A stretch of 64,000 nucleotides of DNA from an uncultured Bacteroidales bacterium (lineage in GTDB: Bacteria > Bacteroidota > Bacteroidia > Bacteroidales > UBA932): contig CALVDP010000005.1 of the NCBI GenBank assembly GCA_944326315.1, forward strand, positions 1 through 64,000. Reading direction: 5' to 3'. The translations under genes were made by a program, and so were the position numbers. How positions within the stretch are numbered: the first letter of the stretch is position 1; each line of letters opens with the position of its first letter. Below, one piece after another: positions 26,362-36,200 of the stretch. The notes below the pieces were generated by a model. That model saw only the letters and a program-made list of their open reading frames with translations. It did not search any database and had not been told where the DNA came from.

Positions 26362-27909
26362 TCACTCTGTCGGGCGTTCCCAGACCATCGGAGACCACCA
26401 TGTCGCCCAGTGTCCCCACGTCCGTGGCTCGTCGCTATGGGCGTAACAGAGGTACTGCACTATATCCGGACGAACATGGCCTTCTCCGTCTCCGCTCATT
26501 CCGGCATTGATGATACCCTTGCACAGCTCGCCCCGTATCTGCCCTGCCTTGGTGAAGCTTATTCCGTCTTCGGACTCCCATATCTGGATCCAGCTGTCGT
26601 CAGTATCTCTTTCCACAGCATGGATGGCGACAAACTTGCGGCTTCTCTCGACATACTTGACATCGGTATGGTCCGGATCCTCCATGTCGGTCTTGTCTAT
26701 GACCACTCCCCTGCTTTCAAGCCTTGCAGGCCAGTTCTCATCATCGGCAGGAGCGGTAGAAAGCATTGTAGTGACCGTATTCCATTCATTCCAGGAATAA
26801 TAGAGGTAGACTGTCCCGTCAAGGACGACAATACACGGCTCTCCGGCACCGAAGCCGCTCAGCGTACCGTCGTAGGTCACCACAGGGGAAGGATCGCCGC
26901 CCCAGCCGGAGCCGTTCCATTTCTCCCACGGGCCGTCCGGCGAAGTTCCCCTTGCCATGTAGACATGGTTGTATCTTCCGGACTGGTTCATGGTCGAGGT
27001 GTATCCGATATAATAATAGCCGCCCCAACAAGCCACTCCAGGGTCGCAGCATGAGAGGGAATCCCGGCCGCCTTCAGTCGGAAGAAGGGTCGGTACTTCG
27101 TCCGTCCATGTCTTGCCTCCGTCATCGGAATGCATGTACACTATCTTGTCCCAATAGATCTCATTGGAGCCTGCGGAAGTGCATATCATGCTGAAAAACT
27201 GTCCGCTGATCTCCTCTCCGTCCACGTAGGAGCGGGCGTTGGTCTGAGAAGACGAACCGGAAACGGTGCATTTCCAGATACCGGAATTGGCCGTGCCGTC
27301 AGACATCACCCACAGATATTTCCCGGCAGGGAATTTTTCGGTGCCGGTTTCATCGTCTCCGGCATAGAGGTCAAGCCAGGAATTGTCACCGTATTTCTCA
27401 AATCTCCGGCTTGCAAGAGGCTCGCCGGCGACTGTCCCGGCATAATCCGAATTCCACTCGTATATGGACAGGGTGAAACTTTCCTGCGTACTGTTCCAGG
27501 ACGGGCAATAAAGGCTTATCCTCGCAAAACTTTCGTCAAATTCGAAATATTGGGCCAGCGTGCCGTCCGTACCGAGTTGCTGCGCATCCTTTTCATCCGA
27601 AAGATATGTCTTGACACCCTCTCCGAATGTACCTCCGGGAGCCGCGAGCCACAGGTCGACAGATTCATCATCATTGACTATGATGGATGCTCCGTACCGA
27701 TATCCCGTACCGGTATATATGTCCCAGCCCTGTTCAGCCACAGGCACGACATCATAGACTTCGAACTCCGGCGTCCCAGACTCTGTCCCCGGATCCTTCT
27801 CGCAGGAGCAGAAGACCGCTGCCAATATGAGTGCATTCAGGAAATGCCTCCCGGCCGCCATCAGAGGCCTGGCATCCCTTTCCGGTCTTTCCATAATATT
27901 CGGTTTCAT
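26362..27909 (-). CDS. Beta-propeller lipoprotein, putative glycosidase or glycan-binding protein
   Basis: It has 515 residues from 27909. A start at the Met of MAAGRHFLNALILAAVFCSC (27858) would give a tighter lipoprotein signal. The N-terminal 200 residues form a beta-rich domain. The C-terminal part is propeller-like, with an Asp-box (HSDDGGKTWTDEVP), DPGVACWGGYYYIGYTS, a SPVVTYDGT segment and SEDGISFTKAG. It resembles GH43-like propellers often found in such loci, but I cannot point to a catalytic triad. No clear promoter is seen directly upstream. The gene lies just after the repeat element at 27959-28158 and may be read through from the operon before it. Confidence 0.65.
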   Translation of the reverse strand: MKPNIMERPERDARPLMAAGRHFLNALILAAVFCSCEKDPGTESGTPEFEVYDVVPVAEQGWDIYTGTGYRYGASIIVNDDESVDLWLAAPGGTFGEGVKTYLSDEKDAQQLGTDGTLAQYFEFDESFARISLYCPSWNSTQESFTLSIYEWNSDYAGTVAGEPLASRRFEKYGDNSWLDLYAGDDETGTEKFPAGKYLWVMSDGTANSGIWKCTVSGSSSQTNARSYVDGEEISGQFFSMICTSAGSNEIYWDKIVYMHSDDGGKTWTDEVPTLLPTEGGRDSLSCCDPGVACWGGYYYIGYTSTMNQSGRYNHVYMARGTSPDGPWEKWNGSGWGGDPSPVVTYDGTLSGFGAGEPCIVVLDGTVYLYYSWNEWNTVTTMLSTAPADDENWPARLESRGVVIDKTDMEDPDHTDVKYVERSRKFVAIHAVERDTDDSWIQIWESEDGISFTKAGQIRGELCKGIINAGMSGDGEGHVRPDIVQYLCYAHSDEPRTWGHWATWWSPMVWERPTE

Positions 27910-27958
27910 TGTATTGTGTTTTAAATTTTCCGTTCGGGACTGTATTAAACTGTATTTT

Positions 27959-28158
27959 AACGTCAGTTCGACGAATTATTCTGTTCAATATCAGAGATTC
28001 CGTCGAACTGACGTTACGATTTCTTCGAAATCCCTTTCCTTTTTCGTGTCACCCCTCTTAAATTCTCCCCTGCGTAGGGGAGAACTTACGCCGGACTTCG
28101 TCCTCTATAGAGGTAATTCTCTGAAATTCATTTCATTCATTTCATCGAATTCACGTTA
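27959..28158. repeat. Small palindromic repeat element (copy 2) with inverted ends
   Basis: The left end AACGTCAGTTCGACGAATT (27959-27977) matches the ends of the element at 816-1048. It pairs with CGTCGAACTGACGTT (28001-28015) in a perfect 15-bp hairpin. The right end TTCATCGAATTCACGTT (28141-28157) is an inverted, diverged copy. Interior hairpins include GATTTC/GAAATC, TTCTCCCC/GGGGAGAA and CCTCTATAGAGG, the same modular plan as copy 1. The last 35 bp match 50156-50190 at 34 of 35 positions. It lies within the polysaccharide locus between two genes. Confidence 0.75.
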
Positions 28159-28170
28159 TTTTAAAGGGAT

Positions 28171-31100
28171 TCAAAGGTTGCAGTGAAGCGTTGTACCGTC
28201 AGCTACGGTCTCGGACAATACCCGCTTCCCCTGTATTGTCACCGTCACCTTTATCCTGGCATCTGACACTCGGCGGACTTCAATATCGTAAGGCTTCCCG
28301 CTGCAGGCATGGACATCAGTCATCGCCATCCTGTCCCATGACGAAGGGAGATGAGGGGTAAGCGAGAAACTCCTGAAGCCCTCAGGACGAAAGCCGAAAA
28401 GGCCTTCAGTGAACACCCTGCAGTAAAGACCGCTCTCTGCAGAAAGATGCCTCTGTGCATTCTCGGGCCATGCTTCTATTGCATAAGGCACATGGTCGCC
28501 GAGCAGCCTTCTGCATGAATACTGATGCAGGCGGGACAAGGCGTCGTCCGCACGCCCTGCAGCGAAAATACCCCTCAGGGCATAAAGCGTCGCCCTATCC
28601 CAGAAAACTGGGCAGCCTTCCTGCGTAAGTATGCCGTTCTCTGTCCAGAGCCTGTCAGACAGCAAGGCGTCGGCAGTGCCTGATTTCCTGTCATATATGC
28701 CCATGGTGAGAGGAATGCATATCCAGGAACGAAGGATGTCGTTGCCTTCATAATAACGGTAAGTCCTGAAGCCCCGGACATCTGCCCCGAACCATTTTTC
28801 TATGGCATCCTTCATCTCCGCCGCCCTTTCACTGAAATCAGATTCCTCCCCGAACTCTCCGGCAAGACGTGCGGCAGACAGGAGTGCATCATAATAGAGA
28901 GAGGAAGTGCACAGATTCGCATCACCTGACGGGAAACGGTTTTCCAGTTCGTCGGTATCGGAAGCCACCACTCCCTCGGGAGTCAGATGAAGCCGGCAAT
29001 ACTCAAGACACCATTTTATCAGCGGCCACAGCCTCTGGGCAGCAGCCTCGTCACCGAGAGCAAGGGCGAAACGCCCTGCACCGTAAGCTATCATGGCAGC
29101 ATCCCCCCTGTCGCCGCATCCGTTCCAGATGTCCGTGAATTCGGCTATCACGGAACTCGGCAGCGGCTCATAACGGTCATTCATGAAAACGGCGAAATGA
29201 AGGAATGCATTCATTGCGGCTTCATTGCCCTTGTCATAGCCGAGGAAAGGGAAGAACGGGCAGATGTATTCAGCCTGGTCATTGGCCCAGATGGCAGAAT
29301 AGTAATATCCGCCTCCGGGACTGTGTGTAAGCCCTCCCTTCGTCCGGAACAGACTCTCCGACCCGCGTATCTTGGCAAAAGCGAACATGGTATTCAACAC
29401 CGGGTCAGGGGTGTCGAGCACGAGACTTGAGCAGACCTCGTCCACAAAAGCCATCCTCAGCATCTCCTCGTGACGGACGTCTATATATTCCTCTATCTCA
29501 GGATACTTGTACCCGAGGATACATGCCTGGAAAGATATCTCCTCAGACGGTCCCAGATCAGCCGTAATGTCGGACGAATGCGTGGTACGCGCCACAAGAC
29601 GGTATGCCCCGTCCACACCTGTATTGCTGTCTGTGACAAACTCATCCCTCTGCGCAGGAATCCTCACTGACACAGACCTGGAGGAAATATTCTTCAGGAT
29701 ATAATCCTCACACACGGCAGCCTTCTCCGTGGAAGGGAAGAACCGGCGGGACACCATCAGATCTCCGTGGCGTCCGGTCACGCCGAGCCTGCCGTCAAGA
29801 CTGATTCTCACCACCGTCCCTGCGTCAAGCGGGCGGCCGTCCACTGTAATTCCGGATGTAAAATCCTGACAGAACTGCATCGACGTGTGGCCGTAGGTAT
29901 CATTCGGCAGCTTCCTGAGCAATGGCCATATCACATTCCTTGTCAGAGTAAAAGCCCCCGAGGCATCAACTCCGTACTCGTATATGGCGGATATCCGCTC
30001 GCCGCTCATCTCAATATGGTCATGATGACCGTACTCATCCGGATCCACGTTCCAGACGATGTCATGCGGGCCCGTGATTTCCCATCTTGTACCTGCAGCA
30101 TCATTCCCGGACTCCTTTCTCAGTACCGGGACTATGTGCTTCCATATCAGGGCGGATTCCTTGCTGTCATCATCCAGGACTTCAGCGGTCGCAGCTATCA
30201 CGGCATTTAATTCCGGGAAAACATAGATGAACTGGCCGTACATCCCTGCCGTATAGAAAGCGTCCGGATTCCGCCATATCTGATAGCCATAGCCGGTAGA
30301 ATGATATCTGTCACTGTCTGACACGCTCCCTGACGGAAGATCCCAGCGGAAGAAGCTCCGCGACGCCTCTTCAAGATACTTTTCAGGAATCACCTGGCGT
30401 CCTGCGTAACGTCCGTGGTCAAGCATGGCCACCCCGACCTTGGCCATTTCCTCCGGCTTGAGCCAGAGGCCCCAGCCCCCGCAATTGATGCCCTGTATCT
30501 CATCCCAGCGCGGCTTCTCTATCCCGAGCGGTCTGAACAGCCGTGGGTACAGATAGTCCACTATCTTCTCTCCCGTGACCTTCTGCACAGCAGCCGAGAG
30601 CATGAATGACCCGAGACTGTTGTAACAGTTGAAAGTGCCGGGCACGGCCTCAAACGGAACAGTGAAGAAGTCTGTCCTGATATCTTTCCCGTGACGGCGC
30701 AGGAAGGCATCGAGACTGTCTATCCCGACAAGCCCTTCCCGGGCATACCTTTCGCCAAGGACGTATGTCGGGTCTTCCTTATGCCCGCAGGCCATCACAA
30801 GATAATCACGGACAGTGGCTTTCAGAAGATTGGACTTCAGCGTCTCATCGTGCATGGTATCTGCCACAGCTCCCGACTCATCAGGGAAAATTTCCGCCAT
30901 CCTGTCATCGAGCGACAGCAGGCCTTCCTCCACTGCATAGCCTACAGCCAGCGAAGTAAACGTCTTGCTTGTAGACCACATCCTGTGAGGGTCATCCGCC
31001 GTCCATCCGTTGACATAAGCCTCACCTGTCACCTTTCCGTCCTGGACAATGACAATAGTATTGATGTCTATATCCTTGTCCGCCGCTTCCCTGACATAAG

Positions 31101-31215
31101 CCTCCAGGGCTGCCTTCATTTCGTTCGTCCCTTCCCGTCTCGGCAATTCCTTATTCCCGGTGCAGCCGCCGAGAATCGTGACAATGGCAATGGCTGCAAT
31201 CAAAGATTTTTTCAT
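28171..31215 (-). CDS. Fusion: class C beta-lactamase-like serine hydrolase plus six-hairpin glycosidase-like domain
   Basis: From the ATG at 31215 the protein has 1014 residues and a lipoprotein signal (ILGGC, Cys18). Residues about 30-365 form a beta-lactamase/esterase fold with the nucleophile motif Ser81-Thr-Ser-Lys84, Tyr198-Asn-Ser200 and TAG at 322-324. Residues about 380-1014 look like a beta-domain followed by an (alpha/alpha)6 toroid, with GGLTHSPGGGYYYSAIWANDQ, CGDRGDAAMIAYGAGR and EAWPENAQRHLSAESGLYCRVF. One protein could both remove an acyl group and cut a glycosidic bond (inference). A longer frame to 31320 would overlap the GH110 gene. It lies 43 bp after GH110 copy 2, probably in the same operon. 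Confidence 0.75.
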   Translation of the reverse strand: MKKSLIAAIAIVTILGGCTGNKELPRREGTNEMKAALEAYVREAADKDIDINTIVIVQDGKVTGEAYVNGWTADDPHRMWSTSKTFTSLAVGYAVEEGLLSLDDRMAEIFPDESGAVADTMHDETLKSNLLKATVRDYLVMACGHKEDPTYVLGERYAREGLVGIDSLDAFLRRHGKDIRTDFFTVPFEAVPGTFNCYNSLGSFMLSAAVQKVTGEKIVDYLYPRLFRPLGIEKPRWDEIQGINCGGWGLWLKPEEMAKVGVAMLDHGRYAGRQVIPEKYLEEASRSFFRWDLPSGSVSDSDRYHSTGYGYQIWRNPDAFYTAGMYGQFIYVFPELNAVIAATAEVLDDDSKESALIWKHIVPVLRKESGNDAAGTRWEITGPHDIVWNVDPDEYGHHDHIEMSGERISAIYEYGVDASGAFTLTRNVIWPLLRKLPNDTYGHTSMQFCQDFTSGITVDGRPLDAGTVVRISLDGRLGVTGRHGDLMVSRRFFPSTEKAAVCEDYILKNISSRSVSVRIPAQRDEFVTDSNTGVDGAYRLVARTTHSSDITADLGPSEEISFQACILGYKYPEIEEYIDVRHEEMLRMAFVDEVCSSLVLDTPDPVLNTMFAFAKIRGSESLFRTKGGLTHSPGGGYYYSAIWANDQAEYICPFFPFLGYDKGNEAAMNAFLHFAVFMNDRYEPLPSSVIAEFTDIWNGCGDRGDAAMIAYGAGRFALALGDEAAAQRLWPLIKWCLEYCRLHLTPEGVVASDTDELENRFPSGDANLCTSSLYYDALLSAARLAGEFGEESDFSERAAEMKDAIEKWFGADVRGFRTYRYYEGNDILRSWICIPLTMGIYDRKSGTADALLSDRLWTENGILTQEGCPVFWDRATLYALRGIFAAGRADDALSRLHQYSCRRLLGDHVPYAIEAWPENAQRHLSAESGLYCRVFTEGLFGFRPEGFRSFSLTPHLPSSWDRMAMTDVHACSGKPYDIEVRRVSDARIKVTVTIQGKRVLSETVADGTTLHCNL

Positions 31216-31258
31216 ATTGCGTATATGTTCGTTATCCCGGATATACAGCTGTCCGGGT

Positions 31259-33121
31259 TCAGTTTCCATAGAAATACGGATTCGGGCTGTCCACAATCTC
31301 CAGAGCGCAATCCCCGACATCGACGTTCACACAATCATGGATGCTGACCGTCGCGTCCTTCTTCCAGCGGGAGAAATCATTCCCGCTCATGGTCACTGTC
31401 CCGCAATTCTGGACATCCACGACAGACAGATCCCCGAAAAGAGGAGGCCATGTGCCGGAATCGATGAAAATATTGTCCCTGATATCGAGATTTTCAACGC
31501 TCAACGCATATATCACCTGTGCATCGAAGGTCTCGACCACATTGTTCTCGAAAGTAATATTACGATGATAGAAAAAGTCATTCTTCCTGGCCTCGCCGGA
31601 GATCATCGGGTCTATCTGGAGTACGGCCTGAGGAGAATTGCCCCCTATACCAAGGTCCGTGAACCTGTTGCCCCTTATCACGATGTCGCTGGTGCCACCC
31701 GATTCGTACCAGAAATTCGCATCTCCGCAAATGACAATTCCCGCCATCATGGACGCGAAGCTGCAATCCTCCACCAGCACTTTCCCGGGCGTTGACAGGA
31801 GCAGGCTCCTTGCCCTGTTATACCTTACCGAACAGTCGCGTATGACAGCGGAAGCACCTCTGGAAATATTTTCGACAGCATATTTCTCCGGATCAGACAA
31901 AGTCTCCAGAGGGAAATCAGTCCGGAATATATACCAGTTCTCGTTCACCCTGTCGATGGAAAGGACCTTGCCGATACCCACAGGACGCATTGTCGTCCTG
32001 TCTATTACCCTTATGGCATCTCCCCTGTCAGCGAAATGGTTGCCTCTCTGCTGGCGGTGGCCGAACGAAGCCGCGAATTCCCGGTCCGAAATGACCTTTT
32101 CCATCTGCATGTAAGTGCCGTGAATATTCACCGCATCATCGAGCATGCTCTCGAATCTGCAGTCCTCTATCAGTATTTCGCCCGTACAGTCCACGAAATG
32201 CGTGGCATCGGCGGAAGCTGTGACCATCCTCGAAGAACCTTCCCTCTGTACCGTACTGTAGCCGCGGACCGTCACATTCTCGCAATACTGCGCTATCATG
32301 GCCATGGCTCCGCTATGGTAGACATGCACATTCTCCACAAGAATATCCCTGCTGTCGGCAAGCACTATTGCAGAGCAGTACCTGTCCCCCGGATGGACGC
32401 CTTTGTCCACCCATACACTTCCCAGCGGCGGCAGCTCCTTCGCATAGACATTACCGAATGTCACAAGGCCCTCGCCGGTCTCACTTGCGGTAAACTGGTG
32501 GATCGGCCAATGCTGGTATGCCGCGGTATTGTAATACGGGGACCTGGTCTCCGGATTGAAGACTATGTTCTCGCCCAGGCGCGCCTCCCATCCGTATCCG
32601 AGGAAATAGAACCTGTCATCGAGAATCCTGTACCTGTTCGCAGGGTCGATCCTGAGTGTGAATGTCCTTGCCTTGTTATCCACGGCCACGACTGTGCCTT
32701 CCAATGTGAACGGGGCGTCATAGTCTATGGAGACACCTGAAATCTTCACATTCCTGCAGTCCGTGACAGCGAAAGGAATGACAGCCCCGTGGAATATGAA
32801 GTCAGAGCCGCAGCCCTCCACCGACACATTCTTCATCCCGTCCAGATTGAAGATGACTGTCTTCATCCCGTTGTCATTGTTAGATACGGCAAGATACCTC
32901 CCGCAGGCCTCCTCCGGATAAAAATCGAATGTGCCTGGTGGGAATCTCAATGTGACACGGCCCTCCGGATGCTTCTCCAGTATCTCACGTACTATCGGAG
33001 TATAGTCGCTCACGGATGGGTCCGCAGAGATTTCCACAATTCTATCGCGGGTACATCCGCACACGACGGCAGCCAGCAAAACGATCCATGCGGCAGCGGA
33101 AAAGCAAAAATTATTTCTCAT
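31259..33121 (-). CDS. GH110-like alpha-1,3-galactosidase, beta-helix lipoprotein (copy 2)
   Basis: The 620-residue paralogue of the protein at 17170-19026 is similar over its whole length. It has a lipoprotein signal ending VCGC (Cys23), SNNDNG near 80-85, FIFHGAVIPF near 108-117, ASADATHF at 302-309 and the acidic pair Asp328-Asp329 in MLDDAVNIHG. The beta-helix ends in NPYFYGN, like NPYFFAS in copy 1. Two copies in one locus may differ in linkage or aglycone preference (inference). It is the first gene after the promoter and operator at 33156-33222, directly downstream of the regulator gene. Confidence 0.75.
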   Translation of the reverse strand: MRNNFCFSAAAWIVLLAAVVCGCTRDRIVEISADPSVSDYTPIVREILEKHPEGRVTLRFPPGTFDFYPEEACGRYLAVSNNDNGMKTVIFNLDGMKNVSVEGCGSDFIFHGAVIPFAVTDCRNVKISGVSIDYDAPFTLEGTVVAVDNKARTFTLRIDPANRYRILDDRFYFLGYGWEARLGENIVFNPETRSPYYNTAAYQHWPIHQFTASETGEGLVTFGNVYAKELPPLGSVWVDKGVHPGDRYCSAIVLADSRDILVENVHVYHSGAMAMIAQYCENVTVRGYSTVQREGSSRMVTASADATHFVDCTGEILIEDCRFESMLDDAVNIHGTYMQMEKVISDREFAASFGHRQQRGNHFADRGDAIRVIDRTTMRPVGIGKVLSIDRVNENWYIFRTDFPLETLSDPEKYAVENISRGASAVIRDCSVRYNRARSLLLSTPGKVLVEDCSFASMMAGIVICGDANFWYESGGTSDIVIRGNRFTDLGIGGNSPQAVLQIDPMISGEARKNDFFYHRNITFENNVVETFDAQVIYALSVENLDIRDNIFIDSGTWPPLFGDLSVVDVQNCGTVTMSGNDFSRWKKDATVSIHDCVNVDVGDCALEIVDSPNPYFYGN

Positions 33122-33155
33122 ACCGGAATATTGGTTTCAGTGTTATCGGTATCGG

Positions 33156-33222
33156 CAAATATATCACATAGCGGAAATGAGCACCGTCACAAATCGTTCA
33201 GATTTTTGCACATTTGCAAAAA
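33156..33222 (-). promoter_or_regulatory. Promoter and candidate regulator operator of the GH110 copy 2 operon
   Basis: A perfect -7 box TATATTTG lies at 33156-33163. The 34-bp three-block site at 33189-33222 carries the same TTTTTGCA, CAAAAAT and GAACGATTTGT blocks as 26298-26331, again 25 bp upstream of the -7 box. Here the first two blocks form a perfect inverted repeat, TTTTTGCA and TGCAAAAA around AATG. Confidence 0.65.
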
Positions 33223-33259
33223 CATGGTCAATGACGATAGCGGCTCAGCATAACGCCCG

Positions 33260-36200
33260 CTATGACACACCGCCTCCTTTCTTGTGAAAGTCCTTGGGAA
33301 GGACATGGAATTCCTCGTAGAAGATCTTCGAGAAATATGAGATATTGTTGAAGCCTGTAGAGTACATCACGGACGACACGGAAAGATTGTCATCCGAGGC
33401 CAGCATCTGCGCGGCCCTCTTGAGCCTGATACTGCGCATGAACCGGATAGCCGAAAGCCCCGTGACGGACTTGATCTTCCTGTACAGTGTCGGCCGGGAA
33501 AGCCCGACTTCTTCGCACAGTTCGTCCACACCGAACTCGGCATCCGAGATATGCTCTTCTATGACGGATATGACATTCTTCATGAATCGTTCATCCGACG
33601 TCGTCCCCGTGATGGCGGACGGCTCTACCGTAATGCTGTTCCGGAATGCTTCCCTTATGCTCTCTCTCTGACGTATCAGATTGTCAATCCTGGAGACAAG
33701 CAGTTCAGGGTGGAAAGGCTTGGTCATATAGTCATCGGCAAGCGACTCGAAGCCTTCAATCTTGTCTACCGGGAGACTCCTTGCAGAAAGCAGTATGACC
33801 GGGATATGGGAAGTATCCGGATTTGCCTTTATGCGCTGGCAAAGCTCCATCCCGTCCATCTCAGGCATTATCACATCGGATATTATGATATCCGGCTGGT
33901 CCGCAATAGCCTTTTCGTACGCTTCCCGTCCGTCCTGGGCCATGATGACATTGTAATGCATGGACAGCAGCTTGCCGAGGTAGTTCCTGAGATCAGGGCT
34001 GTCATCGGCGACAAGGACTGTATATGTCTTCCCGGAAGAATAGCTGAACCTCGGCGGAGTATCGTCCTGGATTTCCGGCAAAGCTTCGTAATTGGCAGGA
34101 TTGTCACTGTTGCTATAGTCCCTGTCAATCTCGGATTCGTCGAAATGCGCATCCCCGGTACGAAGACGAAGATAGAATACGGCATTCTTGCCCGGTACGG
34201 ATTCGGCATAGATCTCACCTCCATGCAGGGTCACAATATGCTTCGACACTGCCAGGCCGATACCCATACCCTTGCCGAGATTGTTGTTCACGCCCTGATG
34301 GAAACGCACGAATATCTTCTCCAGATCTTCAGGCATTATTCCCATACCGGTGTTGCTGACAGACAGGAGCACGCCGTCATATCCTCCGGAATTGTCCTTC
34401 CTGACGGAAAGTCGGATATCCCCTCCCGTTTCCGGCGAATATCTGATAGCATTCGACAGAAGATTCATCAGTACCTTTTCCATCTCCATCTTGTCGATGA
34501 ACAGGATGACCGGGGTTTCGGGCAGGTCGAGGGTAAAGGCTATCCCGCGCTTCTTCATTGTCGGGACAAACAGGAGGGCTGTCTCCTCGACGAAACGGCA
34601 GAAGTTCACCTCCACGACATGAAGGCGGATTTTGCCGTTGTCATATTTCCGCAGGTCAGTCACCGTGTCAAGCAGCTTCTGAAGAATCATGGTGCTGCGG
34701 CGTACAAGCAGCAGCCTGTCACGCGTGGTCTTTCCGATATTGGCACTTTCGAGAAGCTCGTTCACAGGAGTGGTTATCAAGGTGAGCGGGGTCTTTATCT
34801 CGTGCAGGAAGTCAGTATGGAACTTCATCTCGTTCTCGTTGCGCTGTTCTTCCTCAAGCCGGAGCTTATGCTCCATCTCCAGCTCGTAATGCTGCCTGTT
34901 GCGTCTCTGCACAGCCGTCTTCAGAAGATAGAGCATGGCCAGGCCGGCACACAGATACAGCAGCATGGCTCCCGTACTTTTCCACAATGGAGGTCTCACC
35001 GTGACAGCCAGGCGCGCAGGCTCATCACCCCATCTTCCGTCACTGTTGGCCCCGTACACGGAGAATACATACTTTCCATGCTTAAGGTTCAGGTATGTGG
35101 CAGAGGTATTCCTCCCGTCCGTATAATGCCACATATTGTCGAAACCTTCCAGCCGGAACCTGTACCTGTTCATCTCCGGATGCTCATAGTGAAGTGCAGC
35201 GAAGCTGAATGAAAGGCTGTTGCAGTCATACGGCAGCACAATCTTACCGGCATGGCGCAGCGGCTTTTCAATCACCGGCCTTCCCTTGAGGGAATCTCCC
35301 GGGGAAATTTCCGTCCCGTTGACCTCAAGTCCCGTCAGCACGATTCTCGGAGGTATCCCGTTTCTGCTGATCCTGAACGGATCGAATATGTTGAAGCCGT
35401 CGGGTCCGCCGAACACCAGCCTGCCGTCATGGAATTTCCCTGAAGCCCATATCTTGAAGACGTCGCTCTGCAGACCGTCATTCCTGAAAAAAGTCCGGAC
35501 ATCGCCGTCACCCGGATCAAACCGGACAAGTCCGCGGCTGCTTCCTATCCAGAATATGCCGTCGCCGTCTTCCTGTATGGATTCAAATTCATTTGTCACA
35601 AAGTCGCAGTTTCCGCTGTTATAATGCAGGAAATGCAGGTCCGGGGCATCCCTGCGACCCGTAAGCTTGTTCAGGCCGCCACCAAGGGTGGCTATCCACA
35701 AGGAACCCACCTTGTCCTTGTGCAAAGCCGATATGTAGTCTCCCTTGAGACCGGCCTCGTCCTGGGACGGATATACTCTGAGGACTGATTCTACATCCCC
35801 TCCGTCATCGCAGATGAATCTGGTAAGCCCAAGACGGGATCCTATCCATACATAATGCTTCCCGTCATGGTCCTCGGCAAGAATGTCAGTACAGAAATTG
35901 TCCGCAAGCGAGGAAGAATCTGCCGGATCGCTGCTGAAACCGGTCCATAACCCCCTGTACCATCCTCCGCCCGGACCTTTCCCCGGGACATATCTGAATA
36001 CCCCATGATTCGTACTCAGCCACAGATGCCCGAACGAGTCCTTTTCAGCCATATAGATACTTGACGTATTAAGAAGCTGGTTTCCCGGGAAACCGTTGAA
36101 GCTGAAATGCCTGCCTTCAAGCGCCCTGACGATGTTGTCTCCGGATATTATCTTCGGACCGCACGTCCAGGCGCTTATCCAGATGGAGCCGTTGACATCT

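Noticed and set aside
28080..28158. CRISPR-like short repeats near 28.1 kb
   Set aside because: The repeated TTCATT units are irregular and belong to the end of the palindromic element. There are no spacers of even length.
33551..35212. Plus-strand 553-residue frame
   Set aside because: It lies antisense within the HTCS gene, whose kinase and receiver motifs are unambiguous. Long antisense frames arise from the codon bias of this genome.
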